A stretch of DNA of 64,000 nt, from positions 62,001 through 126,000 of the forward strand of contig CBFICB010000003.1 of the NCBI GenBank assembly GCA_965661005.1, given 5' to 3'. This document shows positions 1 through 9,484 of the stretch, one piece after another. A program made the translations under genes and the position numbers. This DNA is from UBA5109 sp965661005 (GTDB taxonomy: Bacteria > Pseudomonadota > Gammaproteobacteria > Pseudomonadales > Pseudohongiellaceae). The notes below the pieces were generated by a model. That model was not told where the DNA came from and did no database searches. It saw only the letters and a list, made by a program, of their open reading frames with translations. Each line of letters opens with the position of its first letter. The stretch's first letter is position 1.

Positions 1-1557
1 CTTGCACTGGGCGTTCGTCAATCTGTTAAAAATCTTGGCCGCCAAATGGGGGCAGATTTAAATTTTCCAATCTGGCACGACGCTGCAATCCGACAATTGG
101 CGATGGACAAATTAAGTCCTCTTTATATTTTAAGTCCACACTCAACTCGATTGGATGATATTGCACATACGACCCATATCAGCACAGCAGCGAATAGTGC
201 CAAGCTGGGGATGGCAATTGCGCATGCTATAGATTCATCTGCGCCTGCGGTTAGTGGCTTAAGTGAAGAAGAGCAGACTCTTGTAGGTGAAATTGCTGAA
301 AGCTTAAAATCTGCTAAGCAGCCCCTAATCATCAGTGGCACGAGCAGCCTCGAACCAGCCTTGTTAGATGCCGCCAGCAACATCGCTACAGCGCTACAAA
401 GTAGTGATGATAAAGCGAATTTGGCTCTGGTAAGCTCAGAATCTAATAGTATGGGACTGGCTTTGATGATGCAGGGAAATGATAAAGCTCTTGATCAAGC
501 CATGAGTACAGACAATAAAGCCGCTATCGTTCTGGAAAATGATTTATACCGCCGTGCTGCATCCGCTGATGTTGATGCCTTTATCGACAATCTGGATCAG
601 TTGGTCGTGTTAGATCACTTGAAAAATCGAACTGGTGAGCAGGCTAATCTGGTATTGGCTGCTGCCACATTTGCAGAGAGCTCAGGTACTTTTGTTAATT
701 ATGAAGGACGAGCTCAACATTATTATTCGACTTTTAAAGCAGATTCTAATATTCGTTCCAGTGCATTATGGTTGTCAGATAAGCACTTTAATGAAATCAC
801 TGCTGCCTGTGCTGCCGCTATTGCCAATTGTGAGGCCATAGCAGAACTGACGCCAGGTGAAAATTATAACTTTGCTGGACTTAAAGCGCCTAGACAGCAT
901 CATCGCTATAGTGGACGTACTTCCATGCGTGCAAATATTAATGTGCACGAGCCTAAACAAGAGCAAGATGAAGACGGTGTAATGGTTTATTCCATGGAAG
1001 GAGTGCCAGCTATTAAAGATTCAGCGGTAATAAATTCCCCCTGGGCGCCAGGCTGGAACTCTAATCAGAGTATATTTAAATTTCAGGAGTTTGCCGGTGG
1101 TCCGCTTAAGCAGGGATCTCAAGGTAAACGCTTATTAACAAACAACAGCACTGAGAAGTCCTGGAATGAAGCAGTCGCTTCAAATGACAGTGGTGAAGGC
1201 TATCAAGTTTTTCCTTTATACCATTTGTTTGGGTCAGAAGAGCTCAGTGCATATACTCCAGCAATTCAGGAAAAAGCGACTTCTGCCTATGTCTCACTTA
1301 ACCCGGAAGATGCCAAGAAACTGGGTTTGCAATCTAGTGACGGAGTCCAGGTTGAACATAATGGTGCTGTGCCTTTCATCATCAGGGAATCTATTCAGCC
1401 AGGAACAGTCGGTGTGTCAGTTGGTCTTACAGGCCTGAACTTCCAGGATATAAGTCCTGCAATTTCCCTGGATAAAGCTTCTGAATGGAAAAATCCTGAG
1501 TTATGGCGTGCGGCTAACATCATAGTTAGCGATAAGCGAGAAGAGGGAGCTGGCTAA
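1..1557 (+). CDS. nuoG: NADH-quinone oxidoreductase subunit G (3' part)
   Basis: The frame is open from the first base, so this is the C-terminal part (about 518 residues) of a protein that is normally about 900 residues long. NuoG is the large iron-sulfur subunit in the peripheral arm of complex I and passes electrons along its cluster chain toward quinone. The visible part matches the molybdopterin-oxidoreductase-like region of NuoG, including a C-terminal beta-rich segment (AYVSLNPEDAKKLGL) of the molybdopterin-dinucleotide-binding type. The N-terminal cluster ligands lie outside the window. The stop overlaps the nuoH start by one base (TAATG), as expected for translational coupling. The identity rests mainly on its place directly before nuoH-N, because the C-terminal half of NuoG is poorly conserved. 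Confidence 0.9.
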   Translation, partial: LALGVRQSVKNLGRQMGADLNFPIWHDAAIRQLAMDKLSPLYILSPHSTRLDDIAHTTHISTAANSAKLGMAIAHAIDSSAPAVSGLSEEEQTLVGEIAESLKSAKQPLIISGTSSLEPALLDAASNIATALQSSDDKANLALVSSESNSMGLALMMQGNDKALDQAMSTDNKAAIVLENDLYRRAASADVDAFIDNLDQLVVLDHLKNRTGEQANLVLAAATFAESSGTFVNYEGRAQHYYSTFKADSNIRSSALWLSDKHFNEITAACAAAIANCEAIAELTPGENYNFAGLKAPRQHHRYSGRTSMRANINVHEPKQEQDEDGVMVYSMEGVPAIKDSAVINSPWAPGWNSNQSIFKFQEFAGGPLKQGSQGKRLLTNNSTEKSWNEAVASNDSGEGYQVFPLYHLFGSEELSAYTPAIQEKATSAYVSLNPEDAKKLGLQSSDGVQVEHNGAVPFIIRESIQPGTVGVSVGLTGLNFQDISPAISLDKASEWKNPELWRAANIIVSDKREEGAG

Positions 1558-2540
1558 TGTTTAGTTTAGAAGTCGGTTCTTTACTTAATATCGGGCTGGT
1601 ACTGGTTGCAGGCTTGATCGTATCAATCATGATGATATGGGTAGAAAGGCGTTTTCTTGGCTTTTTCTCAGATCGTCTGGGACCTAACAGGGTTGGTCCT
1701 TTTGGACTGTTTCAGGTTATTGCCGACGCCGTTAAGATGTTGACGAAAGAAGATTGGATCCCACCATTTTCAGATAAGTTTACTTTTGTTATTGCACCCA
1801 TGATTTTGCCTATCGTGATGCTGCTTAGTCTGGGAGTTATTCCTTTTGCTCCTGGCATAGGAGTGATGGATCTTAATATTGGCTTGTTATGGATATTTGC
1901 TATGGCAGGCCTGGCGTCATATTCAACCATGCTTGGTGGTCTGGCATCCAATAATAAATTTGCTCTTTTAGGCTCTTTGCGCGGCGCTGGGCAAATGATC
2001 TCTTATGAAGTCTTTATGGGAATCTCCATACTTGGCATAGTCATATTGTCAGACAGCTTCAGTTTGCGTGAAATTGTTGAAGCTCAAAGTGATGGCTGGT
2101 TTATTGTCCCGCAGTTTTTTGGCTTTATTGTATTTATGGTCGCAGGTATGGCTGAATCGCATCGCTGGCCCTTTGACTTGCCTGAAGGTGAAGCAGAAAT
2201 TATTTCCGGCTACAACACAGAATATTCAGGCATGAAATTTGGCTTATTCATGATCGGTGAATATATCGGCATGGTAGTGATGTCAGCCTTAATTCCTGTC
2301 TTGTTTTTTGGCGGCTGGTTAGCTCCCTTTGGCTTGGAATTTGGTAATGAGATTATTTCCGGCCTGTTTTGGATGGGCGCCAAGACCGGCTTCTTCCTTT
2401 TATTTTTTGTGCTAGTTAGAGCGGCTTTGGTTAGACCTCGTTATGATCAGCTTATGAGTTATGGCTGGTTGGTGATGCTGCCGTTATCATTAATTAATTT
2501 ATTGATTACCGGGGCAGTTGTTTTATATCAGGCAGGTTAA
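1557..2540 (+). CDS. nuoH: NADH-quinone oxidoreductase subunit H
   Basis: NuoH (327 residues) is the membrane subunit of complex I that forms much of the quinone-binding cavity where the peripheral arm meets the membrane arm. About eight hydrophobic segments are visible. Family motifs are present: ERRFLGFFSDRLGPNRVGP near residues 30-50, an acidic loop with AESHRWPFDLPEGEAEIISGYNTEY around 195-220, and RAALVRPRYDQLM near the C-terminus. The length is normal. It overlaps nuoG by one base and is followed after 57 bp by nuoI. Confidence 0.97.
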   Translation: MFSLEVGSLLNIGLVLVAGLIVSIMMIWVERRFLGFFSDRLGPNRVGPFGLFQVIADAVKMLTKEDWIPPFSDKFTFVIAPMILPIVMLLSLGVIPFAPGIGVMDLNIGLLWIFAMAGLASYSTMLGGLASNNKFALLGSLRGAGQMISYEVFMGISILGIVILSDSFSLREIVEAQSDGWFIVPQFFGFIVFMVAGMAESHRWPFDLPEGEAEIISGYNTEYSGMKFGLFMIGEYIGMVVMSALIPVLFFGGWLAPFGLEFGNEIISGLFWMGAKTGFFLLFFVLVRAALVRPRYDQLMSYGWLVMLPLSLINLLITGAVVLYQAG

Positions 2541-2597
2541 CTCTTGGCCCTTGTAAATCAAAAAAAACGCATGATTTATGTTGGAGAATTAAGATAA

Positions 2598-3146
2598 ATG
2601 TTTAAGGCGATCGGCAAACAGATACATATTATTTGGTCACAAATAGTTACTCTGTGGTTGGTATTTCTGCATTTGTTCAAGAAAGCAGATACTGTCGAGT
2701 ATCCGGATGTTAAACCTTATATGTTTCCACGCTGGCGTGGGCGCATCATCTTAACGCGTGATCCTGACGGTGAAGAACGTTGTGTTGCCTGCAACCTTTG
2801 TGCAGTTGCCTGTCCAGTTGACTGTATATCCTTACAGAAAACAGAAGATGAAAATGGCCGTTGGTATCCAGAATTTTTCCGTATTAACTTTTCACGCTGC
2901 ATTATGTGTGGTTTTTGTGAAGAAGCATGCCCAACGCATGCAATCCAATTAACCCCGGATTTTGAAATGGCAGAATATGTTCGCCAGGACATGGTCTGGG
3001 AAAAAGAGCATATGCTGATTCAGGGGACAGGAAAATACCACGATTATAATTTCTATAATGTGGCTGGTAAGGCAATCGGCGGTAAAGGTAAGGGCGAAGC
3101 GCAAAACGAATTGCCTCCTACTGATAGAAGGAGTCTGATGCCATGA
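2598..3146 (+). CDS. nuoI: NADH-quinone oxidoreductase subunit I, 2x[4Fe-4S]
   Basis: NuoI (182 residues) carries clusters N6a and N6b, which feed electrons to N2 and then to quinone. Two ferredoxin motifs are complete: Cys62, 65, 68 and 72 (CVACNLCAVACP) and Cys101, 104, 107 and 111 (CIMCGFCEEACP). The N-terminal amphipathic helix (residues 1-30) that anchors the protein to the membrane arm is present. The start follows a GGAG-type ribosome site. The 3' end overlaps nuoJ by four bases, and the order matches the standard nuo operon. Confidence 0.98.
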   Translation: MFKAIGKQIHIIWSQIVTLWLVFLHLFKKADTVEYPDVKPYMFPRWRGRIILTRDPDGEERCVACNLCAVACPVDCISLQKTEDENGRWYPEFFRINFSRCIMCGFCEEACPTHAIQLTPDFEMAEYVRQDMVWEKEHMLIQGTGKYHDYNFYNVAGKAIGGKGKGEAQNELPPTDRRSLMP

Positions 3147-3625
3147 GCATTTTATTTTACGGCTCCGCTCTTGTCGCAGTTTTATCAACTATTATGGTGA
3201 TAACACGAGTTAATGTTGTGCACGCATTGCTCTATTTTATTGTGTCTTTACTCGCTGTGGCGGTTATTTTTTATACTCTGGGTGCACCAATGGCGGCGGC
3301 ATTGGAAGTGATTGTTTACGCAGGGGCAATCATGGTGATGTTCCTGTTTGTGATGATGATGCTGAACTTGGGACAAGCCACCATTGATCAGGAGAGGGCC
3401 TGGCTTTCACCTAACATATGGATCGGCCCGAGCATTCTGGCTGCAATTCTGTTGGTTGAATTATTACTTGGTCTTTTAACAACTGATGCCACTATTGCTC
3501 ATACCATGGTTGAGGCCAAAGAGATCGGCATCGCACTTTTTGGTCCCTATGTATTAGCGGTGGAATTAGCTTCCATGTTGTTATTGGCGGGTTTGGTGGG
3601 TGCATTCCACCTGGCGAGGAAATGA
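3143..3625 (+). CDS. nuoJ: NADH-quinone oxidoreductase subunit J
   Basis: NuoJ (160 residues) is a five-helix membrane subunit of complex I. The conserved region around residues 50-80 (AAALEVIVYAGAIMVMFLFVMMML) forms the third helix, which changes conformation during the coupling of quinone chemistry to proton pumping. The start ATG overlaps the nuoI stop (ATGA-type overlap), so the two are coupled. The length is slightly shorter than the E. coli protein but normal for the family. Confidence 0.97.
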   Translation: MSILFYGSALVAVLSTIMVITRVNVVHALLYFIVSLLAVAVIFYTLGAPMAAALEVIVYAGAIMVMFLFVMMMLNLGQATIDQERAWLSPNIWIGPSILAAILLVELLLGLLTTDATIAHTMVEAKEIGIALFGPYVLAVELASMLLLAGLVGAFHLARK

Positions 3626-3629
3626 CGCT

Positions 3630-3950
3630 ATGACAGTAATGATGCAAGCAATACCCTTGGAACACGGCCTCATACTGGCGACGATATTGTTTTTGCTTGG
3701 TTTGGTTGGCGTGCTCACAAGACGCAATTTAATTTTTGTATTGATGTCTTTGGAAATTATGCTGAATGCAGCTGGGCTGGCTTTTGTTGTTGGCGCCTCT
3801 CGCTGGGGCGAAGCTGATGGACAGGTGATGTTTTTAATGATTCTGAGTTTGGCAGCTGCTGAGGTTGCTATCGGTTTAGGACTGGTGTTGCAGCTTTTTA
3901 ATAAGTATAAAACCCTGGATTTAGACACTTTGAACAAGATGAGAGGGTAG
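3630..3950 (+). CDS. nuoK: NADH-quinone oxidoreductase subunit K
   Basis: NuoK is a three-helix membrane subunit whose buried glutamates belong to the proton path. The chosen ATG at 3630 gives 106 residues, close to the usual 100. It sits about ten bases after GAGGA, and the product begins MTVMMQAIPLEHGLILA, matching the family N-terminus (IPLEHGLxLA). An upstream GTG-type start at 3600 would add ten residues with no family counterpart and would overlap nuoJ. The conserved glutamate in SLEIMLNAA and the second in AAAEVAIGL are both present. Confidence 0.96.
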   Translation: MTVMMQAIPLEHGLILATILFLLGLVGVLTRRNLIFVLMSLEIMLNAAGLAFVVGASRWGEADGQVMFLMILSLAAAEVAIGLGLVLQLFNKYKTLDLDTLNKMRG

Positions 3951-3961
3951 GAAAGGGCCGC

Positions 3962-5809
3962 ATGATTGATTTACTTTGGTTAGTCCCGACCATTCCTGTA
4001 ATCGGATTTTTAATTCTGACGTTTAGTTGTGGAAAATTGCCTGAAATTCCTGCTGGGATTATCGGTGCCGGCTCTATCGGCCTATCCTTTCTGGTTGCTA
4101 TTCTGGTAGGACTAGATTTCATGTCTATGTCTGAGGCTGGAATACATTCTTATTCTCAGACCTTATGGACATGGATGGCTGTAGGATCATTTGAAGCTGG
4201 CTTCACGCTCTATCTTGATGGCGTGTCTTTGGTCATGATGTTTATTATTACTGGAATTGGTTTCCTCATTCATGTCTATGCAACCGGCTATATGCATGAC
4301 GATCCCAGTTTTGCACGCTTTTTTGCCTACATGAACTTATTTGTTGCGGCTATGCTGATTCTGGTTCTTGCAGATAACTTATTGCTGTTATTCATGGGCT
4401 GGGAAGGTGTGGGCTTATGTTCTTACCTCTTGATCGGTTTCTGGTTTAAAGATCCTTACAACGGTTACTGTGCGCGTAAAGCCTTTGTTGTAACACGTGT
4501 TGGTGATGCTTCAATGGCCTTAGGATTATTCTTGCTGTTTGCCAGCCTGGGCACTCTGAACATACAGGAGCTCATGGTATTGGCTGAAGAAGAATGGGCG
4601 GTTGGCAGTGGCATAGCAATAGCGGTCACTTTATTGCTGCTGGGTGGTGCTGTTGGTAAATCTGCACAGCTACCACTTCAAACATGGTTGCCTGATGCTA
4701 TGGCTGGGCCGACACCTATTTCCGCCCTGATCCATGCTGCAACAATGGTGACAGCGGGTGTTTATCTGATAGCCCGGACTCATGTGCTCTATGAACTAGC
4801 ACCAAGCATACAATATCTGGTTGGCGTCATCGGCATGATCACCTTGTTAATGGCTGGTTTTACTGCCCTGGTGCAAAATGACATCAAGAAAGTATTGGCC
4901 TTTTCAACCGTCAGTCAGATTGGATATATGTTTTTAGCATTAGGAGTAGGGGCATACAGCTCAGCTATTTTTCACTTAATGACTCATGCCTTCTTTAAAG
5001 CGCTACTTTTTCTGACAGCAGGTTCAATTATCCTGGCTATGCATCATGAGCAGGATATTTTCAAAATGGGCGGTTTACGCAAAGATCTGCCCTGGAGTCA
5101 TGCCTTGTTCCTGATTGGAACCATAGCTTTGGTTGCAATATTCCCAACTTCTGGTTTCTGGAGTAAAGAAGAAATTTTAGCGTCAGCTTTAACCAACGAG
5201 CATGGTGGCTACTTACTCTGGTTAGGTGGTGTGGCAGGAGCCTTCATGACTGGCCTTTATAGTTTCCGTTTATATTTTCTCGTGTTCTTTGGCAAGAAAA
5301 CACACGATGGGCATGAAGTGATGGGCCTACACTTGCAAGGGCCTTTAGTTGCCTTGGCCATTCTTTCCCTGGTTGGTGGCTTTATTCATATCCCTGTTGA
5401 AGAAGTGTTTCACGCGCACGCAGAAGAGCATCATGTTTCATTATTCTATCAGGCAATCATGATTGGTTTGCCTCTGTTAGGAGTGCTTTTAGCCTATTTG
5501 ATTTTCATTAAACAAAAAGTGGATGTTGAAAAACTGGCTGACTCTGGATTTGGTGCCAAACTGCATCGTTTCTTCTATACCCAATGGGGAATGGATTGGC
5601 TGTATGACAGAGTTATTGTGTTTCCATATGTTGGCCTGGCTAAACTCAACAAGAAAGATTTTATCGACAGCATTTATAACGGCACTGCCAGTCTGACTCG
5701 CTATCTCCATAACTTGGTCATTGAAACTCAAACGGGCCAAATCCGCTGGTATACCATGACTATGGCTCTAGGCGTTCTCCTTGTAATAAGTATAGGAGTA
5801 TTCGCATGA
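3962..5809 (+). CDS. nuoL: NADH-quinone oxidoreductase subunit L
   Basis: NuoL (615 residues) is the distal antiporter-like proton-pumping subunit of complex I. It has the lateral amphipathic helix at the C-terminus that runs along the membrane arm. Hallmarks include GWEGVGLCSYLLIGFWF near residue 145 (pump glutamate), the QLPLQTWLPDAMAGPTPISALIHAATMV block around 240-265, and ALVQNDIKKVLAFSTVSQIGYM around 300-320. The length is normal. The start follows a purine-rich AGGAAAGGG site. The end overlaps nuoM by four bases. Confidence 0.98.
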   Translation: MIDLLWLVPTIPVIGFLILTFSCGKLPEIPAGIIGAGSIGLSFLVAILVGLDFMSMSEAGIHSYSQTLWTWMAVGSFEAGFTLYLDGVSLVMMFIITGIGFLIHVYATGYMHDDPSFARFFAYMNLFVAAMLILVLADNLLLLFMGWEGVGLCSYLLIGFWFKDPYNGYCARKAFVVTRVGDASMALGLFLLFASLGTLNIQELMVLAEEEWAVGSGIAIAVTLLLLGGAVGKSAQLPLQTWLPDAMAGPTPISALIHAATMVTAGVYLIARTHVLYELAPSIQYLVGVIGMITLLMAGFTALVQNDIKKVLAFSTVSQIGYMFLALGVGAYSSAIFHLMTHAFFKALLFLTAGSIILAMHHEQDIFKMGGLRKDLPWSHALFLIGTIALVAIFPTSGFWSKEEILASALTNEHGGYLLWLGGVAGAFMTGLYSFRLYFLVFFGKKTHDGHEVMGLHLQGPLVALAILSLVGGFIHIPVEEVFHAHAEEHHVSLFYQAIMIGLPLLGVLLAYLIFIKQKVDVEKLADSGFGAKLHRFFYTQWGMDWLYDRVIVFPYVGLAKLNKKDFIDSIYNGTASLTRYLHNLVIETQTGQIRWYTMTMALGVLLVISIGVFA

Positions 5810-7293
5810 TACTAGTATGGCTAATGCTGATATTGTTTGTAGGCGGAATAGGTGCCTGGCTATCTGAAAGTCGTGGTATTGGCGTTCCCAGAGTCATCGC
5901 GTTAGTTGCTATTGGACTGGATCTTGCGCTCGTCATTTTCATGCTCCTGACTCCAGAATCTATCGGTTTGACTCCAGTAACGAGTGAGCAAGGCGAATGG
6001 CTGGTTCTGTTCCAGGCTGACTGGATTCCCCGTTTTGGTATTAGTTTCATTTTTGCTGCGGATGGATTCTCATTATTATTGATTGCCTTAACCGTTTTTC
6101 TTGGCCTGATATCTTTGGGCTCCGCCTGGCATGAAATAAAAGAGCGTTCAGGGTTTTTCTATTTTAATCTATTGTGGACCTTAGCCGGCGTAATCGGAGT
6201 CTTTACCGCTTTAGATTTATTTCTTTTCTTCTCCTTCTGGGAAGTCATGTTAATTCCTATGTATTTCATCATCGCTATCTGGGGTCATGAAAACAAAGAA
6301 TATGCGGCAATGAAATTCTTTATTTTCACTCAGGTCAGTGGTTTGCTGATGCTCTTATCTATATTGGTGTTGGTATTCTTCAACTACCAAGCGACAGAAG
6401 TAATTAGCTTTAGCTATTTTGACTTGTTAGGTAATGGTTTGTCTGGAGACATAGGTATGTTGGTTATGCTGGGCTTCTTTATCGCCTTCGCAACCAAGTT
6501 GCCGGCTGTACCGATACATAACTGGCTGCCAGACGCTCATTCGCAAGCACCGACTGCAGGTTCAGTTATTCTTGCCGGTATTTTGTTGAAAACCGGAGCA
6601 TATGGACTAATACGATTTACTGTGCCTCTGTTTCCAGAACCTTCTATGCTGTTCGCGCCTATTGCAATGACACTGGGTGTGGTCAGTATTTTATATACTG
6701 CTAAAGTGGCATTTGCTCAAAATGATTTAAAACGATTAATTGCTTACACCTCCGTCAGCCATATGGGCTTTGTGCTGCTAGGTATTTATGCCTGGAACGC
6801 GCAGGCACTCCAGGGCGCTGTTATGACGATGCTGGCACATGGTTTTAGTGCTGCAGCACTGTTCATGCTAGCTGGGGGACTGCAACATCGAATTCATACA
6901 AGAGATATGGATAAGATGGGCGGTTTTTGGGGTGTAGCACCGAAAATGTCATTCATGGCTTTATTTTTTACGGTTGCGGCAGTAGGTATGCCAGGCCTGG
7001 GTAATTTCGTCGGTGAGTTTTTAGTTCTGCTGGGTAGTTTTCAGGTCAGTATTACAACAACGGCTTTTGCAGCCCTAGGGTTAGTCGTTGCCGCTGTGTA
7101 TTCATTGGTTGTTATACAAAAAGTCTTTCATGGTGAGAATAAAAATAACTACGAATTTGATGATTTAACCTTTATTGAAATGGCATGTTTCGCCTTGATG
7201 ATGATTGGTTTGCTATGGATGGGTTTGTATCCGCAGAGTATGCTGGATATGGCCGAGCCGACCTTAAGAAGTCTCGGTGTCACTTTCCCTTAA
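5806..7293 (+). CDS. nuoM: NADH-quinone oxidoreductase subunit M
   Basis: NuoM (495 residues) is the second antiporter-like proton-pumping subunit. It carries SFWEVMLIPMYFIIAIWGHENK near residues 145-165 (pump glutamate), KLPAVPIHNWLPDAHSQAPTAGSVILAGILLKTG around 230-265, and AFAQNDLKRLIAYTSVSHMGFVLLG around 305-330. About fourteen membrane helices are expected. It overlaps nuoL by four bases. It is separated from nuoN by 62 bp, which contain a short tandem repeat. Confidence 0.98.
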   Translation: MILVWLMLILFVGGIGAWLSESRGIGVPRVIALVAIGLDLALVIFMLLTPESIGLTPVTSEQGEWLVLFQADWIPRFGISFIFAADGFSLLLIALTVFLGLISLGSAWHEIKERSGFFYFNLLWTLAGVIGVFTALDLFLFFSFWEVMLIPMYFIIAIWGHENKEYAAMKFFIFTQVSGLLMLLSILVLVFFNYQATEVISFSYFDLLGNGLSGDIGMLVMLGFFIAFATKLPAVPIHNWLPDAHSQAPTAGSVILAGILLKTGAYGLIRFTVPLFPEPSMLFAPIAMTLGVVSILYTAKVAFAQNDLKRLIAYTSVSHMGFVLLGIYAWNAQALQGAVMTMLAHGFSAAALFMLAGGLQHRIHTRDMDKMGGFWGVAPKMSFMALFFTVAAVGMPGLGNFVGEFLVLLGSFQVSITTTAFAALGLVVAAVYSLVVIQKVFHGENKNNYEFDDLTFIEMACFALMMIGLLWMGLYPQSMLDMAEPTLRSLGVTFP

Positions 7294-7296
7294 ATA

Positions 7297-7338
7297 TAGA
7301 GCAACTGAAATAGAGCAACTAAAATAGAGTAACAAAAG
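7297..7338 (+). repeat. 14-bp tandem repeat, three copies, nuoM-nuoN gap
   Basis: Three consecutive copies of TAGAGCAACTGAAA start at 7297, 7311 and 7325. The second differs by one base and the third by a few, with a weaker trace of a fourth before the nuoN start. The repeat lies wholly between the nuoM stop and the nuoN start, in the same transcript. No function is evident. It could arise by slippage and could alter spacing or mRNA structure ahead of nuoN. Confidence 0.85.
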
Positions 7339-7355
7339 ATGGTGCAACAATTTAA

Positions 7356-8822
7356 ATGAGTACTGATGTTCTTATAGATTTACTGCAAATTATCATGCTG
7401 ACCCTGACCACAGTGGTTGTCATGTTAGTTGCTGGGTTTAAACGCGAGCATGGTTTGGTTAATGTTCTTACGACTGCCGGTTTGGCTGCATCCTTGCTGG
7501 TTTTTGTGTTTGTAGATCCTGTTCTACCTCTTCAGGCAACAGAGCTTTTATATTTTGATGAATACAGTGTGTTTTTCTCTGCTCTAATTATTTTGGGCGC
7601 CTTAGCTGTCAGCATTTTGGCTTATCCCTATTTTGAATCACACCACAGCAACAATGAAGAGTTTTATATTCTCTTAATGACAGCAACTCTTGGAGCAGTG
7701 GTCCTCGCGTGCAGCACTCACTTCGTCAGTTTCTTCATTGGTATGGAAATGCTGGGTGTCAGCCTCTATGCCATGATTGCTTATCCTATACATTCTGAAA
7801 AAACAGCGAAATTTCCATTAGAAGCTGCACTGAAATATTTGATCATGTCTGGATTAACATCCGGCTTAATGCTTTTTGGCATCGCGCTTATTTATGCGTT
7901 AACTGGCACAATGTTTTTCAATGAGATAGGGCCTGCTATTGATTCTCAGAATGTTGCTTCAAGCCCGGTTCTGATCGTAGCTTGGTTGATGATTATTTCT
8001 GGTGTTGCTTTCAAGTTATCCCTGGTACCTTTCCACATCTGGACTCCGGATGTGTATGAAGGAGCCCCGGTACCTGTCACTGCCTATTTGGCTACAGTAT
8101 CCAAAGCCGCAATGTTGGCAGTCACTCTTCGATTATTGCTGGTTTCAGATGCCTTTCATTATGAAGCACTGATGTTGGTCCTAACAGTTATGGCTGCAGC
8201 TTCAATGTTGCTTGGTAATCTTCTGGCTTTATTGCAAACAAATGTAAAAAGACTGTTGGCTTATTCATCTATTGCTCATCTGGGTTATTTGCTCATCGTT
8301 ATTATTGCTGCAGCCAGCATCCCTGGAATACTGAGCGTTGAAAGTATGGGCTTTTATGTCGCTGCTTATTTTATTATGTCCCTGGGTGGCTTTGCCGTCA
8401 TCAGCGCTATATCTAACTCAGGTAAAGAACTGGATATGATCAGTGACTATCAAGGTTTATTCTGGCGTAACCCCTGGTTGGCATCTGTCATGATTACTGT
8501 TTTATTTTCACTGGCAGGCATCCCGCTAACCGCCGGATTTCTGGGCAAGTTCTATGTCTTTACCAATGGCCTTCAGGGTTCACTGTGGTTCCTGCTCACC
8601 ATGCTAATTATTGGTTCTGCAATTGGTCTTTATTACTATCTGAGGATCATTTATGCCATCCTGCAACAGCCTGACAAAATATCCAAACAAGACCCTGCTA
8701 TGAAAGCCATTCCTTTTGGTACTCATGCGGTATTGGCCAGTATGACGGTCATCATTATTTATTTAGGTGTTTACCCGATGCCTATGATTGAAATACTGCA
8801 ATCATTAGCGGCTTCATTTTAA
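7356..8822 (+). CDS. nuoN: NADH-quinone oxidoreductase subunit N
   Basis: NuoN (488 residues) is the antiporter-like subunit nearest the quinone module and the last gene of the operon. The conserved blocks FFIGMEMLGVSLYAMIAY around residues 128-145, KLSLVPFHIWTPDVYEGAPVPVTAYLATVSKAA around 220-250, and ALLQTNVKRLLAYSSIAHLGYLL around 290-312 are all present. The length is normal. A rho-independent terminator lies 31 bp after the stop, closing the operon. Confidence 0.98.
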   Translation: MSTDVLIDLLQIIMLTLTTVVVMLVAGFKREHGLVNVLTTAGLAASLLVFVFVDPVLPLQATELLYFDEYSVFFSALIILGALAVSILAYPYFESHHSNNEEFYILLMTATLGAVVLACSTHFVSFFIGMEMLGVSLYAMIAYPIHSEKTAKFPLEAALKYLIMSGLTSGLMLFGIALIYALTGTMFFNEIGPAIDSQNVASSPVLIVAWLMIISGVAFKLSLVPFHIWTPDVYEGAPVPVTAYLATVSKAAMLAVTLRLLLVSDAFHYEALMLVLTVMAAASMLLGNLLALLQTNVKRLLAYSSIAHLGYLLIVIIAAASIPGILSVESMGFYVAAYFIMSLGGFAVISAISNSGKELDMISDYQGLFWRNPWLASVMITVLFSLAGIPLTAGFLGKFYVFTNGLQGSLWFLLTMLIIGSAIGLYYYLRIIYAILQQPDKISKQDPAMKAIPFGTHAVLASMTVIIIYLGVYPMPMIEILQSLAASF

Positions 8823-8852
8823 TCAATACTTTTTTACTTTATCCTTCCAAAT

Positions 8853-8874
8853 AAGGGGCTTCGGCCCCTTTTTT
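8853..8874 (+). terminator. Rho-independent terminator of the nuo operon
   Basis: A perfect 7-bp stem (AAGGGGC/GCCCCTT) closes a TTCG tetraloop on a C-G pair, the very stable UUCG class. It is followed by a run of T. It sits directly downstream of nuoN. Confidence 0.95.
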
Positions 8875-8964
8875 AGCATTATTTTATGCTATATAAATCT
8901 CAAGTAAAGGGCCAAACCTCAAAGTGTATAAGCGTTTAAAAGCGGGAAAAGACGAGTTGATCTC

Positions 8965-9300
8965 TTGGCTGAAACAGGGACCTATATTGCCAAAGAATCG
9001 TATTACTTACGCAGCGCAGTTAAGTTTTTGGAAGTCTTGCCTTTAAAAGAGCGCCTAGATTTCGTTCAGAAATTAAAAAGGGATACCAATAAGCAACTGG
9101 AAATACTTCAACAATTTGAACAGTTATACCCATTGCCAGGCTCTGAGCAAAAATCTGAGTACTTTTCGACCTTAAAAGAGAAGGAAGCATACATTCACAG
9201 AGTGCTTGTAATTCATCATGGCTTACTGCGCTTACAAGCATTAATTGATTGGTGTGAATTGGTAAATGCGCAGCTGCTTGAAAGTGAAAATAAGCAATAA
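8965..9300 (+). CDS. Hypothetical protein, helical, 111 aa
   Basis: A small, mostly helical soluble protein without a signal peptide or recognised motif. It is rich in Leu, Glu, Lys and Gln (KFLEVLPLKERLDFVQKLKRDTNKQLEILQQFEQL). The only in-frame start is TTG at 8965, with a weak purine stretch upstream. The frame is open back to 8932, so the true N-terminus is uncertain. It stands alone between the nuo terminator and the recombinase gene. A frame of similar size runs on the other strand (9020-9352), but the plus-strand product has the more protein-like composition. The family was not recognised. Confidence 0.5.
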   Translation: MAETGTYIAKESYYLRSAVKFLEVLPLKERLDFVQKLKRDTNKQLEILQQFEQLYPLPGSEQKSEYFSTLKEKEAYIHRVLVIHHGLLRLQALIDWCELVNAQLLESENKQ

Positions 9301-9484
9301 AATCTTCAATTAAACGACTAATATTCTTATTTTTCTGACATTTATCTTGCAAAGCTAAACTCAGAGTGATAAAAAAGCACTCTATTTTCTATACAGAGAA
9401 ACAATAAAACATTATAAAACAACAAGTTGAATGACTTAATTAATTAAAAGCTTAAGGTGAAAGGCCTTGTCTCAGGAAAAAAAT

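Noticed and set aside
9020..9352. Minus-strand frame opposite the small gene after nuo
   Set aside because: It has no recognisable motif and a less protein-like composition than the plus-strand frame. The case is not fully closed because neither has a recognised family.
9363..9383. AGAGTG...CACTCT hairpin as a terminator after the small gene
   Set aside because: Only six pairs, half of them A-T, with no proper T run. Too weak to list.
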